Shown: positions 7,119-15,782, counted from the first letter of the stretch. The stretch is 64,000 bases of DNA from Dactylosporangium vinaceum (GCF_019904175.1 NZ_CP061913.1:2666001-2730000), one strand, 5' to 3'. Notes: generated by a model not told the origin, from the letters alone. Numbers and translations: made by a program.

Positions 7119-8010
7119 CCACCTCCACGGCCGCCGCCCGCCCGAGGTACGCGAGCACGAGCTCCTCCAGCTCCACCGGCACGGCCCCGGCCGGCGCCGC
7201 TTCCGCCCGCACGACGCAACCGTGAACATGCTCGACTCCATCGCGACCGGACCGGCCACCCATCCATCCGGCCCCCGCGGGCGGCGACCCGTCGCGCGGC
7301 TCTCGCCCCACGTCGCTGGCCGCGCCCGGCCGCCGGAAGTGCGTGGCGAGCAGGTCGGTGACGTCGCCGGCCAGCTGCACCCGCCCGCCGGCCAGCACGA
7401 TCAGGTAGTCGCACACGCGCTCGACGTCGGCCAGCAGGTGTGAGCTGAGGATCGCGCTCGCCCCGATCGCGGCCACGGACTCGAGCAGGCTGCGCAGGAA
7501 CGTGTCGCGGGCCAGCGGGTCGAGGGCGGCCGCCGGCTCGTCGAGGATCAGCAGCTCGGGCCGCTTCGCCGCGGCCAGGGTGAGCGCGAGCTGCGCCCGC
7601 TGCCCGCCGGAGAGCCGCCCGGCCCGCTGCGTGAGCGGCAGCCCGGCCTGCGCCACCCGGTCCCGGGCCAGCCCGTCGTCCCAGCCCGGGTTCAGCTTCG
7701 CGCCCATCCGCAGGTGCTCGGCGACGCTCAGCCCGGCGTACACCGGGGCGTCCTGCGCCACGAACCCGACCCGCGCCAGGTGTGCCGCATCCGCCGCCGG
7801 CCGCCGCCCGAGCACCGTCAGCGTCCCCGCGCTCGGCTCGATGAGCCCGCAGGCCAGCTGGAGCAGCGTCGACTTCCCGGCCCCGTTCGGCCCGACCAGC
7901 CCGATGATCCGCTGGGCCGGCACGTCCAGTTCGACCTCGCGCAGCGCGGCCCGCCGCCCGTACCGCTTGTCCAGTGCCGCCGCCCGCAGCACCGCATGTG
8001 TATTCGCCAT
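7111..8010 (-). CDS. ABC transporter ATP-binding protein
   Basis: A 299-residue ATPase. I use the ATG before ANTHAVLRAAALDKRYG rather than an upstream GTG-type extension. It has Walker A (GPNGAGKST, about residues 36-44), the signature LSGGQ, Walker B (LLILDEP), a D-loop (AALDP) and the H-loop (SSHLL). It should energise the permease encoded at 5923-6936. After the core, residues about 215-275 form an insert rich in Gly, Arg and Asp (around GREPRDGSPPAG) that looks unlike a usual ABC C terminus and may be a local expansion. The gene ends in the first of the ATGA overlaps of the repeat array. Confidence 0.92.
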   Translation of the reverse strand: MANTHAVLRAAALDKRYGRRAALREVELDVPAQRIIGLVGPNGAGKSTLLQLACGLIEPSAGTLTVLGRRPAADAAHLARVGFVAQDAPVYAGLSVAEHLRMGAKLNPGWDDGLARDRVAQAGLPLTQRAGRLSGGQRAQLALTLAAAKRPELLILDEPAAALDPLARDTFLRSLLESVAAIGASAILSSHLLADVERVCDYLIVLAGGRVQLAGDVTDLLATHFRRPGAASDVGREPRDGSPPAGAGWMGGRSGRDGVEHVHGCVVRAEAAPAGAVPVELEELVLAYLGRAAAVEVAA

Positions 8011-8118
8011 GCCGGAAATGCTCGGCCGCCCGGGCCCGCCGAGCATCGTGCCGAAGCGGGGTACCGGCCGTACTTTTGACCGGTTCGCCGCCCGCGCCCC
8101 GATCCTAGCGTCGAGACC

Positions 8119-8583
8119 ATGAAGCTCATCGACCTGGCCCTGGCCGCGGTGTGCACGGCCGCGCTGGCGTTCACCGCGTACATGCTCGCGAACAGCTGGG
8201 GCGGCACCTCCTGGCTCCTCGACACCGTCTCCGGCACCGCCGTGCTCGTTCTCGTCCTCCTCCGCCGGCGCTGGAGGCCGGCCCCGGCCGCGGCATTGGC
8301 GACAGCGCTGGCCGCCGCGCTCCTCGCCCGCCTGCTCGACTGCCCCCAGGCCCCGGGCCCGGCGACGGCGCTGGCCCTGGCCGCTCTGGTCGCCTGGTCG
8401 GTTCCCCGGTCCGCCTTCTGGATCCCCGCCGCCGCCCTGGGCGTCGTCATCGCCACGTACGCCACCGCCTGGCCTGACGATCGCGGCTTCACCGCCGTGA
8501 CGGTCATCAACGCCGTCGCCTGGGCGGCCGGCCTGGTGGCGGGCCTAGCCATCCGCCTCGCCCCCGCGAGCCCCGCGGCGTGA
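8119..8583 (+). CDS. Small multi-pass membrane protein
   Basis: A 154-residue protein divergent from the ABC ATPase. It starts MKLIDLALAAVCTAALAF and shows four to five hydrophobic helices separated by short charged turns (RRRWRP, WPDDRGF). It resembles the membrane-spanning N terminus of some actinobacterial sensor kinases, but no kinase domain follows, so it may be a free-standing relative or a remnant. The intergenic 108 bp may carry the promoters of both divergent genes. No function can be assigned. Confidence 0.65.
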   Translation: MKLIDLALAAVCTAALAFTAYMLANSWGGTSWLLDTVSGTAVLVLVLLRRRWRPAPAAALATALAAALLARLLDCPQAPGPATALALAALVAWSVPRSAFWIPAAALGVVIATYATAWPDDRGFTAVTVINAVAWAAGLVAGLAIRLAPASPAA

Positions 8584-8644
8584 AACCGCAGCGGTCGTAC
8601 GTTCGGATGGTTACCGATCCGATCGGGGTCACTACGGTGTGTTC

Positions 8645-8968
8645 ATGGATCCGGAGCTGAAGACGCTTGCCGAGCGCGCCGCGACCGTCCTGGTCGGCGC
8701 GATGGCCGAGACCGGCGGCCCGGCCCGGCAAGCACAGTTCGCCCGCCTGCTCGGCCGCGGCAACACCAGGGCCGAGCAGGCCGCGGCGGCAACGCTGGCC
8801 GAGGACGCGGCCGGCCTCACGCCCCGGTCACAGCCGGACACGATCACCGCGTGGCGGATCCGGCTCCAGGACCTGCTACGGGCCCACCCCGGGGCGGCGG
8901 AAGACCTCCGAACCCTGCTCGCTCATGACGAGGCCGGCCGCGAAGGCCGAGACCCCGAGCCGCGCTAG
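8645..8968 (+). CDS. Conserved actinobacterial hypothetical protein
   Basis: A 107-residue, mostly helical, charged protein starting MDPELKTLAERAATVLVGAMA. The opening resembles a family of small actinomycete proteins that I know only as hypothetical, which begin MDPxL and continue into a hydrophobic GAMAT helix and an Ala/Glu-rich coiled region ending in an RLxxLLxxxP segment. I chose the ATG over a GTG two codons upstream because MDPEL is the usual start of that family. It lies between divergent and convergent neighbours and has no operon partner. Confidence 0.6.
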   Translation: MDPELKTLAERAATVLVGAMAETGGPARQAQFARLLGRGNTRAEQAAAATLAEDAAGLTPRSQPDTITAWRIRLQDLLRAHPGAAEDLRTLLAHDEAGREGRDPEPR

Positions 8969-9017
8969 ACGGCCGTCGCAGCGGTCGGGCCGCTGGCTGC
9001 GGGGGTGCGCGGACGGG

Positions 9018-9881
9018 TCAGGAGCGCGGGCGGTACCAGCGGCGCAGGCGGCGCAGGGCTTCGGCGCCGCCCAGCTCCGGCGGGGGTGGTGGCAGCTGAC
9101 GCAGCAGCAGGTCGCGCTCGGTGGCGTGGGACGGCACCGGGTCGGTCAGCGGGACCGGGGACAGCCAGAACCGTTCGATCTCCACGTCCGGCTCCGGGAG
9201 GTTGGCCAGGGCTCCGGCGGTACCGATGGGGGAGGGCATTTCGGCAGTTGACGGCTCCGGCTCGTCCTCCGCCAGGGCCTCGACGTGCGAGCCGGCCCGG
9301 ATTGTGCGCAGCGCGGCCAGCAGGGCGTCGCGGGCACGGCCGCGCCACAGCAGGATGTCGAACGGGTCGGCGTCGAAACGCTCCGCCAGCAGGTAGAACG
9401 TGGCGGCCAGGTGCTTGCACGGGACAGCCTGGTCGGGGCAGCTGCACCGCATCGCCAGGTCGGCCAGGCGGGCCGGGAACAGCGGGGCGCCGGCGGCCAG
9501 GCAGACGTCCTCCACGTGCGGCGGCAGCTCGCCGGCCAGCAGCTTCGCGGCGCCCAGGGCCTCGGCGGCCAGGGCCTGCTCGATCGCCGCCCACGCCGGG
9601 TCGGGGAACACCGCAAGCGCGATCGTCACCTCGTACGGCCGCGGCCGCGAACCCTGCACGCTCGCGCGCACCGTGCCGGGCGCGATGTCCAGGCTCAGCA
9701 CCTGGCCGGCCCGGGCGTAGTTGCGGCCGCGGGTCAGGCGCGTGCCCAGCGCGAACGACTCGAGCACGGCCAGGAAGCGCTTCGACCACCAGGATTCGCC
9801 GATCGCGCCGCGCGTGCTGCGCGCACGGATGCCGCCCTCCACGCGGACGGTGCGCGCACCCCAATAGTCAGGTGTCGTCAC
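9018..9881 (-). CDS. SWIM zinc-finger protein
   Basis: A 287-residue protein with a GTG start. The centre carries the SWIM pattern: MRCSCPDQAVPCKHLAATFY gives C-x-C followed by C-x-H, a zinc site used to bind DNA or protein. The N terminus has WWSKRFLAVLE and a GRNYARAGQV block typical of the actinobacterial SWIM proteins that accompany SNF2 helicases. The C terminus ends in a proline-rich stretch and RRLRRWY. Its start overlaps the stop of the YciI gene (GTGA, 9878-9881), so the two are coupled. It may partner the helicase whose end opens this window, although they are not adjacent. Confidence 0.9.
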   Translation of the reverse strand: MTTPDYWGARTVRVEGGIRARSTRGAIGESWWSKRFLAVLESFALGTRLTRGRNYARAGQVLSLDIAPGTVRASVQGSRPRPYEVTIALAVFPDPAWAAIEQALAAEALGAAKLLAGELPPHVEDVCLAAGAPLFPARLADLAMRCSCPDQAVPCKHLAATFYLLAERFDADPFDILLWRGRARDALLAALRTIRAGSHVEALAEDEPEPSTAEMPSPIGTAGALANLPEPDVEIERFWLSPVPLTDPVPSHATERDLLLRQLPPPPPELGGAEALRRLRRWYRPRS

Positions 9882-10165
9882 CCCTGCAGACGCTCCAGCC
9901 CGGCGGCCACCCGGCGCGGCGTGAACTCCACGATCTGGTACTCCGCCAGGCCCTTCTGCCGGAACGGGTCGAGCGCCAGCCGGGCCTCCAGCTCCGCTCG
10001 CGCCAGCCCGGTCGCCAGGATGACGCCGCCCTCGCGCGGGGTCATGGCGCCCGAGGCCACGAACACCCCGTCGTCGTACTGCCCGTCGACCCACTCGGTG
10101 TGCGCCTGCAGGTTGTCGTCGATCTGGTCGAGCCCGGCGACGTATCGCAGCGTGATGACGAACAT
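9878..10165 (-). CDS. YciI-family protein
   Basis: A 95-residue ferredoxin-like alpha/beta protein. It begins MFVITLRYVAGLDQID and contains HTEWVDGQYDDGVFVASGAM, where the His and Asp match the conserved dyad of YciI-like enzymes, and ends with the DPFRQKGLAEYQIVEF segment. Family members are small dimeric proteins, some acting as dehydrochlorinases or lactone isomerases; the reaction here is unknown. It is the first gene of a two-gene unit with the SWIM protein. Confidence 0.9.
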   Translation of the reverse strand: MFVITLRYVAGLDQIDDNLQAHTEWVDGQYDDGVFVASGAMTPREGGVILATGLARAELEARLALDPFRQKGLAEYQIVEFTPRRVAAGLERLQG

Positions 10166-10180
10166 GCCGCGCAGTCTACG

Positions 10181-11611
10181 TCAGCCCCGGAACGCGGCGA
10201 TGACCTGCGACATGGGCTCCATGCAGTCAGGATGCGGCAGGCGCACCATCACTTCCTGCACGCCGCTGTCCGCCAGTGCGCGAAACCGTCCGATGTGGTC
10301 GTCCACGGTGCCCGCATGGACAGCCGCCGCATACGTGTCGCGCGGCCGCCGCCCACGGCCGGCCTCGACCAGGGCGTCAAGAGCCCGGTCGTCCCGGGAG
10401 ACCAGCGCGGTCGTGAGGTGGGTGAGTGCGGTCTGCCGGTTGTACTGCCGCAGGACCGACGCTTTGCGCCGAACCGTCTCCAGGTCGCCCATGACGTTCG
10501 CCGCGTCCGCATACTGTGCCGCCAGGCGCAGCGTGTGCCGCTCACCGTTCCCGCCGACGATGATCGGGATGCGCCCGTGCACCGGGCGCGGGTAGCACAT
10601 CGCCTCGGGGACGTTGAGCACCCGGCCCTGGAAGCCCGGGCTGCCCTTGCCCCACAGGAGCGGCAGGAGCTGGAGGGCGTCCTCCAGGAGTGCGTACCGT
10701 TCGCGCACGTTCGGGAAGTCCCATCCGTACGCCTTGTGCTCGTCCTTGAACCATGCGAGCCCGAGCCCGCACACGGCGCGCCCACCGGACAGGACGTCGA
10801 GCGTCGCCGCGATCTTGCCGAGGTGGGCGACGTTGCGGTACGTCACCCCGCTCACGAGCGTCCCGAGCCGCACCCGCTCCGTGCAGGCCGCGATGTACGC
10901 GAGGGTCGTCCAGCTCTCGAGGAAGTCGTCCCAGGCCCGCCCGACCTGCGGAATCTGCCGGAAATGGTCCATCACGTACACCGCGTCGAACCCGGCCGCC
11001 TCGGCCGCCTGCGCGGTCGCGCGCACGTCGACGCCCTTGAACTCGGCGAGGTGCAGCCCGAACCGCAGCCGGGCCGGCGCTTCGGCCTGTCGCTGCCGGG
11101 CGGTTGCCGCCTCCGCGAACGCCGGCGGTGCGGTGCGGACCGCCGTCTCGTGCAGTACCAGCGAGAAGCCTTCGTCCGGCAGGACGTCACGCGTGCGTGT
11201 CCATTCGCGCAGTTGCCGGGTGAGCACGTCGGCCGGAATCCGCTTGCCCGTGCGCGCCCGGTTGCGCGCCCGGCACTGCGCCGCCGGAGTGTCGAACGCG
11301 ACAGCCACGCACGGCATGCCGCACTCGCGCGCGAGCCCGATCCACCGCCGCCGCCGTGCGGCGTCGAGCCCGAGGGTGTCGACGACTGTGGTGAGCCCCC
11401 GCCGTACCCGCCGCTCGACAACCAATTCGAGGATCTCGAACGCATCACCGCTGGCCGCGATGTCATCCTCACCGGCCCCCGCCAGCGCCCGCAGCGCATC
11501 GGACGACACGACCCGATCACTGCGGAAGTGCGCCGCCGCCCAGGTCGACTTCCCAGCCGCCCCGGGCCCGACAAGCACGACAAGACAAGGCTCCGGCAGT
11601 GTCAACACCAC
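10181..11611 (-). CDS. Fusion of a P-loop kinase domain and an F420-type luciferase-like monooxygenase
   Basis: A 476-residue two-domain protein. Residues 1-160 form a small P-loop kinase-like domain with Walker A GPGAAGKST (about 13-21), a VVSSDALR strand and a lid with RARNRARTGKRIP, similar to polynucleotide-kinase-like or zeta-toxin-like ATPases. Residues 185-476 are an LLM-class oxidoreductase beginning LRFGLHLAEFKG, with VMDHFRQIP, LGTLVSGVTYRN, GLGLAWFKDEHKAYG and an IIVGGNGER motif typical of F420-dependent members. One frame runs uninterrupted through both. I infer ATP-dependent modification of a substrate that is also redox-processed; neither substrate is evident. Confidence 0.85.
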   Translation of the reverse strand: MVLTLPEPCLVVLVGPGAAGKSTWAAAHFRSDRVVSSDALRALAGAGEDDIAASGDAFEILELVVERRVRRGLTTVVDTLGLDAARRRRWIGLARECGMPCVAVAFDTPAAQCRARNRARTGKRIPADVLTRQLREWTRTRDVLPDEGFSLVLHETAVRTAPPAFAEAATARQRQAEAPARLRFGLHLAEFKGVDVRATAQAAEAAGFDAVYVMDHFRQIPQVGRAWDDFLESWTTLAYIAACTERVRLGTLVSGVTYRNVAHLGKIAATLDVLSGGRAVCGLGLAWFKDEHKAYGWDFPNVRERYALLEDALQLLPLLWGKGSPGFQGRVLNVPEAMCYPRPVHGRIPIIVGGNGERHTLRLAAQYADAANVMGDLETVRRKASVLRQYNRQTALTHLTTALVSRDDRALDALVEAGRGRRPRDTYAAAVHAGTVDDHIGRFRALADSGVQEVMVRLPHPDCMEPMSQVIAAFRG

Positions 11612-11651
11612 GCCATTGTGCGGCCCGGACCCACCCGAAACCCATCGCCCA

Positions 11652-11990
11652 CGGGCTTGCCCGACGTGCAGTCACCCGCACACCGCGCGGCCGTTTGGTC
11701 GTTTTGGCCGTTGCATGCGGTGCGCGTTCGTGTGCCGGGGTGTCCGATAGTGGGGCACGAATGCGCACGTCCGACGTGGAGTCCTTGCACGCCGCGCGGC
11801 GGTTGGTCGGTTTGATCGTTGCGTGCGGTGTGCGTTTGCGCGCGGGGCGACCGGTAGTGGGGCACGAATGCGCACGTCCGACGTGCAGTCCTTGCACGCC
11901 GCGCGGCGGTTTGGTCGGTTTGATCGTTGCGTGCGGTGTGCGTTTGGGCGCGGGGGTGCCCGGTTGCAGGGCACGAACGCGCACGCCCGA
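11652..11990. repeat. 107-109-bp tandem repeat array
   Basis: Roughly three units. The phrase GCACGAATGCGCACGTCCGA recurs at 11755 and 11862, and a variant (GCACGAACGCGCACGCCCGA) at 11971, giving periods of 107 and 109 bp. Each unit continues with GTCCTTGCACGCCGCGCGGC and GTCGGTTTGATCGTTGCGTG; a more diverged unit precedes the first. The array lies between the kinase-oxidoreductase start and the end of the HdeD-like gene. I find no convincing gene in it on either strand. Confidence 0.88.
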
Positions 11991-12025
11991 GCGGTCGGCG
12001 TGCGCGATCGTGTCTGCTGCGGCGG

Positions 12026-12601
12026 TCAGTGGGCCGCGGCCATGCGGCCCCGGCCGCTGCTCTGGTGCGTCAGTTGGTACGCGGCGACCATGAGGAGGAC
12101 GCCGCTGATGATGGCGTATACGCCGATGGTCCAGGCGATGGCCAGGGCGCCCGCGGCCGGGCGGATCATGATGAACAGGCCGGCCACGATGGCCAGGGCG
12201 CCGATGAGCGCCATCGACCAGCCCCCGTGCTGGCGGGTGGCCAGCCACAGATCGGACAGGCCGATGACCACCGCCCACACGCCGACCAGGATGGCCAGGG
12301 TCACCGCGGTCACCCCGGGCCAGACGACAGCCATGACGCCGACGACCAGGCCGACCAGCCCGGCGATGCCGCGGGCGATCCGGGGGCCGGTGCCGTCCGC
12401 GAAGCCGGTGACCGGGTTCGACGGGCCGGCGGTCGGCCGGATCGCGTGGATCAGCTGCTCGACGCCGGTGACGATGGCGAAGATGCCGAACAGCAGCGCC
12501 AGCGCGATCACGGTGACGCCGGGCCAGATCACGGCGAGGACACCGAACACGACGGCGAGTACGCCGCGGATGCCCAGCAGCCACGCTTCCCTTTTCAGCA
12601 T
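12026..12601 (-). CDS. HdeD-family membrane protein
   Basis: A 191-residue protein starting MLKREAWLLGIRGVLAVVFG, with a strong upstream GGAGGGG ribosome site. Six hydrophobic helices occur as two internal repeats, each containing a WPGVT turn (AVIWPGVTVIALALL and AVVWPGVTAVTLAIL) followed by GIFAIVTG or GVWAVVIG. This duplicated pattern is the hallmark of the HdeD family, linked in enteric bacteria to acid resistance. It follows the DnaJ-like and HSP20 genes on the same strand, suggesting a stress cluster, though a 254-bp repeat gap separates it from them. Confidence 0.9.
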   Translation of the reverse strand: MLKREAWLLGIRGVLAVVFGVLAVIWPGVTVIALALLFGIFAIVTGVEQLIHAIRPTAGPSNPVTGFADGTGPRIARGIAGLVGLVVGVMAVVWPGVTAVTLAILVGVWAVVIGLSDLWLATRQHGGWSMALIGALAIVAGLFIMIRPAAGALAIAWTIGVYAIISGVLLMVAAYQLTHQSSGRGRMAAAH

Positions 12602-12604
12602 GGA

Positions 12605-12855
12605 ACCCCTCCTCTGATACTCGTTCCGTCCGTTCCCTGCGCATGTTCGTTCAGTGCGCCGGTGTGCGTTCCGTCCGCCGTGCACGTTCGTTTCGTGCGC
12701 GGGTGTGCGTTCGGTCTGTTCGCTATGCGTGTTCGTTTCGTGCGCAGGTGTTCATGTCGTGCGCGAGTGTTCGTGTTGTGTGTGCTCACGTAAGGCGCGG
12801 TGCTCATGCTGTGCGCGGGTGTTCGTGTCGTGCGTGCTCATGCTGTGCGCGGCGT
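12605..12855. repeat. Low-complexity repeat array
   Basis: A 250-bp intergenic stretch built of variants of GTGTTCGTTTCGTGCGCGGG, GTTCATGTCGTGCGCG and GTGCTCATGCTGTGCGCG. It resembles the arrays at 26,100-27,200 (opposite strand) and 60,327-60,702. It separates the DnaJ-like gene from the HdeD-like gene. No open frame gives a recognisable protein. Confidence 0.65.
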
Positions 12856-14172
12856 TCATGTTGTGCGTGGGTTGAAGGTCGACTCTCGGGCGAGCGATAC
12901 GAACAGTGCACGCTCGCTGTCGGTGAGCGGTTCGGGCACCACGATGTGCAGTTCGACGAGCAGATCGCCGGGCGTGCCGCGCGGGTTCGGCAAGCCGAGG
13001 CCCGGTAGGCGCAGGCGTCTCCCAGAAGGCGAGCCGGCGGGGACGTCCACCTGCACGTCGCCGCCCGGCAGATCGACCGGCACCACGGCGCCGAGTGCGG
13101 CCTCCCACGGGCTGACCGGCACCGCGACCCGCACGTCGCGCCCGGAGACCCTGAGCCGGGGATGGGGGGCAAGGTGCACCTCGAGCAGCAGGTCACCCGC
13201 GGCCCCACCGTGTACGCCGGGCTCGCCCCGGCCGGCCAGCCGCAGCCGCTCGCCGTCGGCGACACCCGCCGGGACCACCACGTCGTACTGCCGTGGCCGC
13301 CCCGCCGGTCCGTCCACCGTGACCACCCGCCGCCCGCCGACGTACGCGACCTCGACCCCGACCGTGACCCCGGCCCGGACATCGGCCCCGCGCGCCCCTC
13401 GGAACAGCTCACCGACCAGATTCGGCCCCGGCTCCGTTCCACCGTCCGATCGCCGGTCTGCTCCACCGTCCGACTGCCGGTCCGTTCCACCGCCCGACCG
13501 GCGGTCAGGCCCACCGTCCGATCGCCGGTTTGCCTCGCCGTCCGACCGTCGTTTCGGTCCGCCGTCCGACCGCCGGTCCGGTCTGCCGTCCGACCGCCGG
13601 TCCGGTCCGCCGTCCGGAGGCTGATTAGGCCTGCTCGAAGGCGCGGCTCCGGCACCACGGCCATCGTCGGCATCACAGTCGCCGACCGGCTGCCGTTGTG
13701 AAGCCCAACGTTCCGGCCGCACGGCACCGCCGCCGCCGGTCCATGGTCCCGGTGCGGTCGACTGCCCGCGAGCAGCCGGACGTCCCGACCCCCCGGCATC
13801 GCTGTCGGCCGCCGTACGTCTCGGTCCTGCGGCATCGCTGTCTCCGGCCGAACGTCCCGACCCCGCGGCATCGCTGTCGCCGGCCGTACGTCGCGGTCCG
13901 GTTGGACGTTCGCGCCAAGCTGAGCGTTCCGGTCCTGCGGTGCCGCTGTCGCCCGTCGGGCGCCCCGATCCGGGTGAACGCTTCCGTGACCGGGCGATGA
14001 GCACCCGGTACGCCGAGCCGATCTCCTTGAACCGCTCCTCCGCACCGGCCTCGACGCTGACGTCGGGGTGGAAGCGGCGAGCCAGCCGCCGATACGCACG
14101 CTGGACCTCCTCCCGCCCCGCACCGCGCGCCAAGCCGAGCACCTCGTACGGGTCGCGGCCCACAGCGGCCAT
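12856..14172 (-). CDS. DnaJ/CbpA-like co-chaperone with repeat-expanded linker
   Basis: A 438-residue protein. Residues 1-62 are a J domain ([11 protein letters not shown] at 35-37), which stimulates DnaK ATPase activity. The C-terminal 170 residues carry the two beta-sandwich substrate-binding domains ([50 protein letters not shown]). The Cys-rich zinc finger of DnaJ is absent, as in CbpA. Between them lie about 200 residues of tandem low-complexity repeats, first [16 protein letters not shown] and then [12 protein letters not shown], instead of a short Gly/Phe linker. The start is 32 bp after the HSP20 stop, so the two are co-transcribed. Confidence 0.85.
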   Translation of the reverse strand: MAAVGRDPYEVLGLARGAGREEVQRAYRRLARRFHPDVSVEAGAEERFKEIGSAYRVLIARSRKRSPGSGRPTGDSGTAGPERSAWRERPTGPRRTAGDSDAAGSGRSAGDSDAAGPRRTAADSDAGGSGRPAARGQSTAPGPWTGGGGAVRPERWASQRQPVGDCDADDGRGAGAAPSSRPNQPPDGGPDRRSDGRPDRRSDGGPKRRSDGEANRRSDGGPDRRSGGGTDRQSDGGADRRSDGGTEPGPNLVGELFRGARGADVRAGVTVGVEVAYVGGRRVVTVDGPAGRPRQYDVVVPAGVADGERLRLAGRGEPGVHGGAAGDLLLEVHLAPHPRLRVSGRDVRVAVPVSPWEAALGAVVPVDLPGGDVQVDVPAGSPSGRRLRLPGLGLPNPRGTPGDLLVELHIVVPEPLTDSERALFVSLARESTFNPRTT

Positions 14173-14204
14173 TGCCGGCCGTCCCCGGAAGCCGGAGCGC
14201 CGCC

Positions 14205-15029
14205 TCAGCTCGTCGCGCTCCGGCCGACCTGGCCGGTGCTGCCGACATTCGCCGATCCGACCTGCTGGCTCGCCGGTCCGGGCCGCGACTGCCCCTCTTT
14301 CATCTGCTTGGCCTGAGCGGCCGGCGTGTCGGGCAACCCGCCCCGCGCCCCCGAATCGCCCGGCCGCGCCTGCGGTGCACTGGCCCGCACGAACGGCATC
14401 CCGGACCCAGAACCAGACTCAGAGCCAGAACCAGAACCAGAACCAGAACGGGAACCGGGGCTCGAACCAGGGCTTGGACCAGCGCCAGGGCTTGCACCAG
14501 CGCCGGAGCTGGACCCGGGCCGCGCCGCCGCCCCGGAAGGCGCCGACGAGGTGCCCGGAGACGTACCCGACGACGAGCCCGACGAAGCGGCCAGCGACGA
14601 GCCCGAGGAGGCGTCCGGGGGCGAGTCCGACGCAGCGTCCGCCCGCGCGCCGACCGCGATCCGCCGGGTCGCCTGCTCCCGCAGCTTCGGCGCCACGATC
14701 GTGAGGACGCCGCCGTCGAGCTCGGCCGAGACGTTGTCGGCGTCGACGTCGCCGGGGAGGGCCACCAGATACTCGAACTCGCCCGTGCGCCGGGCCTGGT
14801 GCCGCAGCGTCCCGTCGCGCTGCCGCTCCTTGAACGAGCCCCAGACCCGCAGTTCGCTGTCGCGCAGCTCGATCTGGACGTCGCCCGGGGCCACGCCCGG
14901 CAGGTCCAGCTCGATCAGGAACGCCTCGCTCGTCTCCTCGATGTCGACGGGTGCGCCGCCCGTCACGGGCAGCCCGAGCGCCGGGTACAGGGCCAGTGAT
15001 CGGCGGGGACGGGTGACCAGCAGTGTCAT
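14205..15029 (-). CDS. HSP20-family small heat-shock protein with long disordered tail
   Basis: A 274-residue protein starting [16 protein letters not shown] behind a GGGAGG site. Residues 25-125 form the alpha-crystallin domain ([38 protein letters not shown]), an ATP-independent holdase fold. Usual members are near 150 residues; here another 120 residues of Ser/Gly/Ala/Pro repeats follow, including a run of SGSG coded by an AACCAG-type microsatellite at 14,405-14,450. It opens the stress operon and is divergent from DUF2267. A GGGTACCC palindrome (15053-15060) in the promoter region could be an operator, but I cannot name the regulator. Confidence 0.85.
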   Translation of the reverse strand: MTLLVTRPRRSLALYPALGLPVTGGAPVDIEETSEAFLIELDLPGVAPGDVQIELRDSELRVWGSFKERQRDGTLRHQARRTGEFEYLVALPGDVDADNVSAELDGGVLTIVAPKLREQATRRIAVGARADAASDSPPDASSGSSLAASSGSSSGTSPGTSSAPSGAAARPGSSSGAGASPGAGPSPGSSPGSRSGSGSGSGSESGSGSGMPFVRASAPQARPGDSGARGGLPDTPAAQAKQMKEGQSRPGPASQQVGSANVGSTGQVGRSATS

Positions 15030-15174
15030 GGTGAGGCCTCCCAACAGGGTTTGGGTACCCCCCAATGCTTGGCGACCCCCGGATGAGCCGGTTCACCCAC
15101 CCGGGATGGCCGCGCCCGCACTCGCCGTCGCCGAGTGATGGCCGCTCACCTCGGACGCGGGCAGCGTTCAGCGC

Positions 15175-15570
15175 ATGTACGAAGACGTTTTCATCGCGGA
15201 GGTACGCGACCGGACCGGCATCACCGACCCCGAGCGCGCTCGCCGGGCCCTGCGCGGCGTCCTGCACGCCGTGGCGACCCGGCTCCCCGACGGCTGGGTG
15301 CACCAGCTGGCCGCCGAGCTGCCCCCGACACTCGCCGAGCCGCTGTGGTCCCACCAGTACCTGTACGACCAGGAGGTCCACCTCGACTTCCTGGAGGACG
15401 TCGCCGCCCGGTCCGCGGTACCCAAGGCAGAAGCGGAACGCCTCGCCAGAGCGGTCTTCGCGGTCGTGGCGAGCGCCTGTGACCCGGCCCTGCTCCGGCG
15501 CGTGTACCAGCCGCTGACCAGCGACATCCTGGCCCTGACCGAGTCCGGCTCCTCGCTGCTGCCGGTCTGA
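15175..15570 (+). CDS. DUF2267 protein
   Basis: A 131-residue helical protein. It begins MYEDVFIAEVRDRTGI and has the DUF2267 features: ERARRALRGVLHAVATRLP, a LAAELPPTLAEPLW segment and a C-terminal helix pair resembling the first half. The biochemical role of this family is unknown; members often sit in stress gene clusters, which fits the divergent HSP20 gene. The start codon is taken where the domain begins. Confidence 0.85.
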   Translation: MYEDVFIAEVRDRTGITDPERARRALRGVLHAVATRLPDGWVHQLAAELPPTLAEPLWSHQYLYDQEVHLDFLEDVAARSAVPKAEAERLARAVFAVVASACDPALLRRVYQPLTSDILALTESGSSLLPV

Positions 15571-15667
15571 GCGAACCGCCCGAAACCAGAGCAGTCCGAG
15601 CGGTTCGACCAAAACCCGAGAAGTCCGAGCGGAGAGATCAAAAACGCGAGCCAGTGCTGGCGTGACC

Positions 15668-15738
15668 CGACATTTTGGACACATACCCCGTCAGGCGAAA
15701 AGTCCGATATGTCGCGGCGCGCCAGCGCCCGACATATC
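15668..15738. repeat. Palindromic dispersed element, copy B
   Basis: A second copy of the element at 2639-2699. From left to right it has CGACAT (15668-15673), GGACAC, the identical 13-nt block ATACCCCGTCAGG (15683-15695), then a hairpin at 15706-15738: GATATGTCG, C, GGCGC, GCCA loop, GCGCC, CGACATATC. In copy A the same hairpin lies to the left of the core, here to the right, so the flank has switched sides around a core of fixed orientation. It lies between two convergent genes, DUF2267 and the epimerase. Confidence 0.75.
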
Positions 15739-15782
15739 GAGCCCACCCGACCATCGAGCACCGGCGCCAACCGCGAAACCGC

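Noticed and set aside
15053..15060. GGGTACCC palindrome upstream of HSP20 as a heat-shock operator
   Set aside because: It is only 8 bp, does not match the HspR or CIRCE elements I know, and could be chance at this composition.
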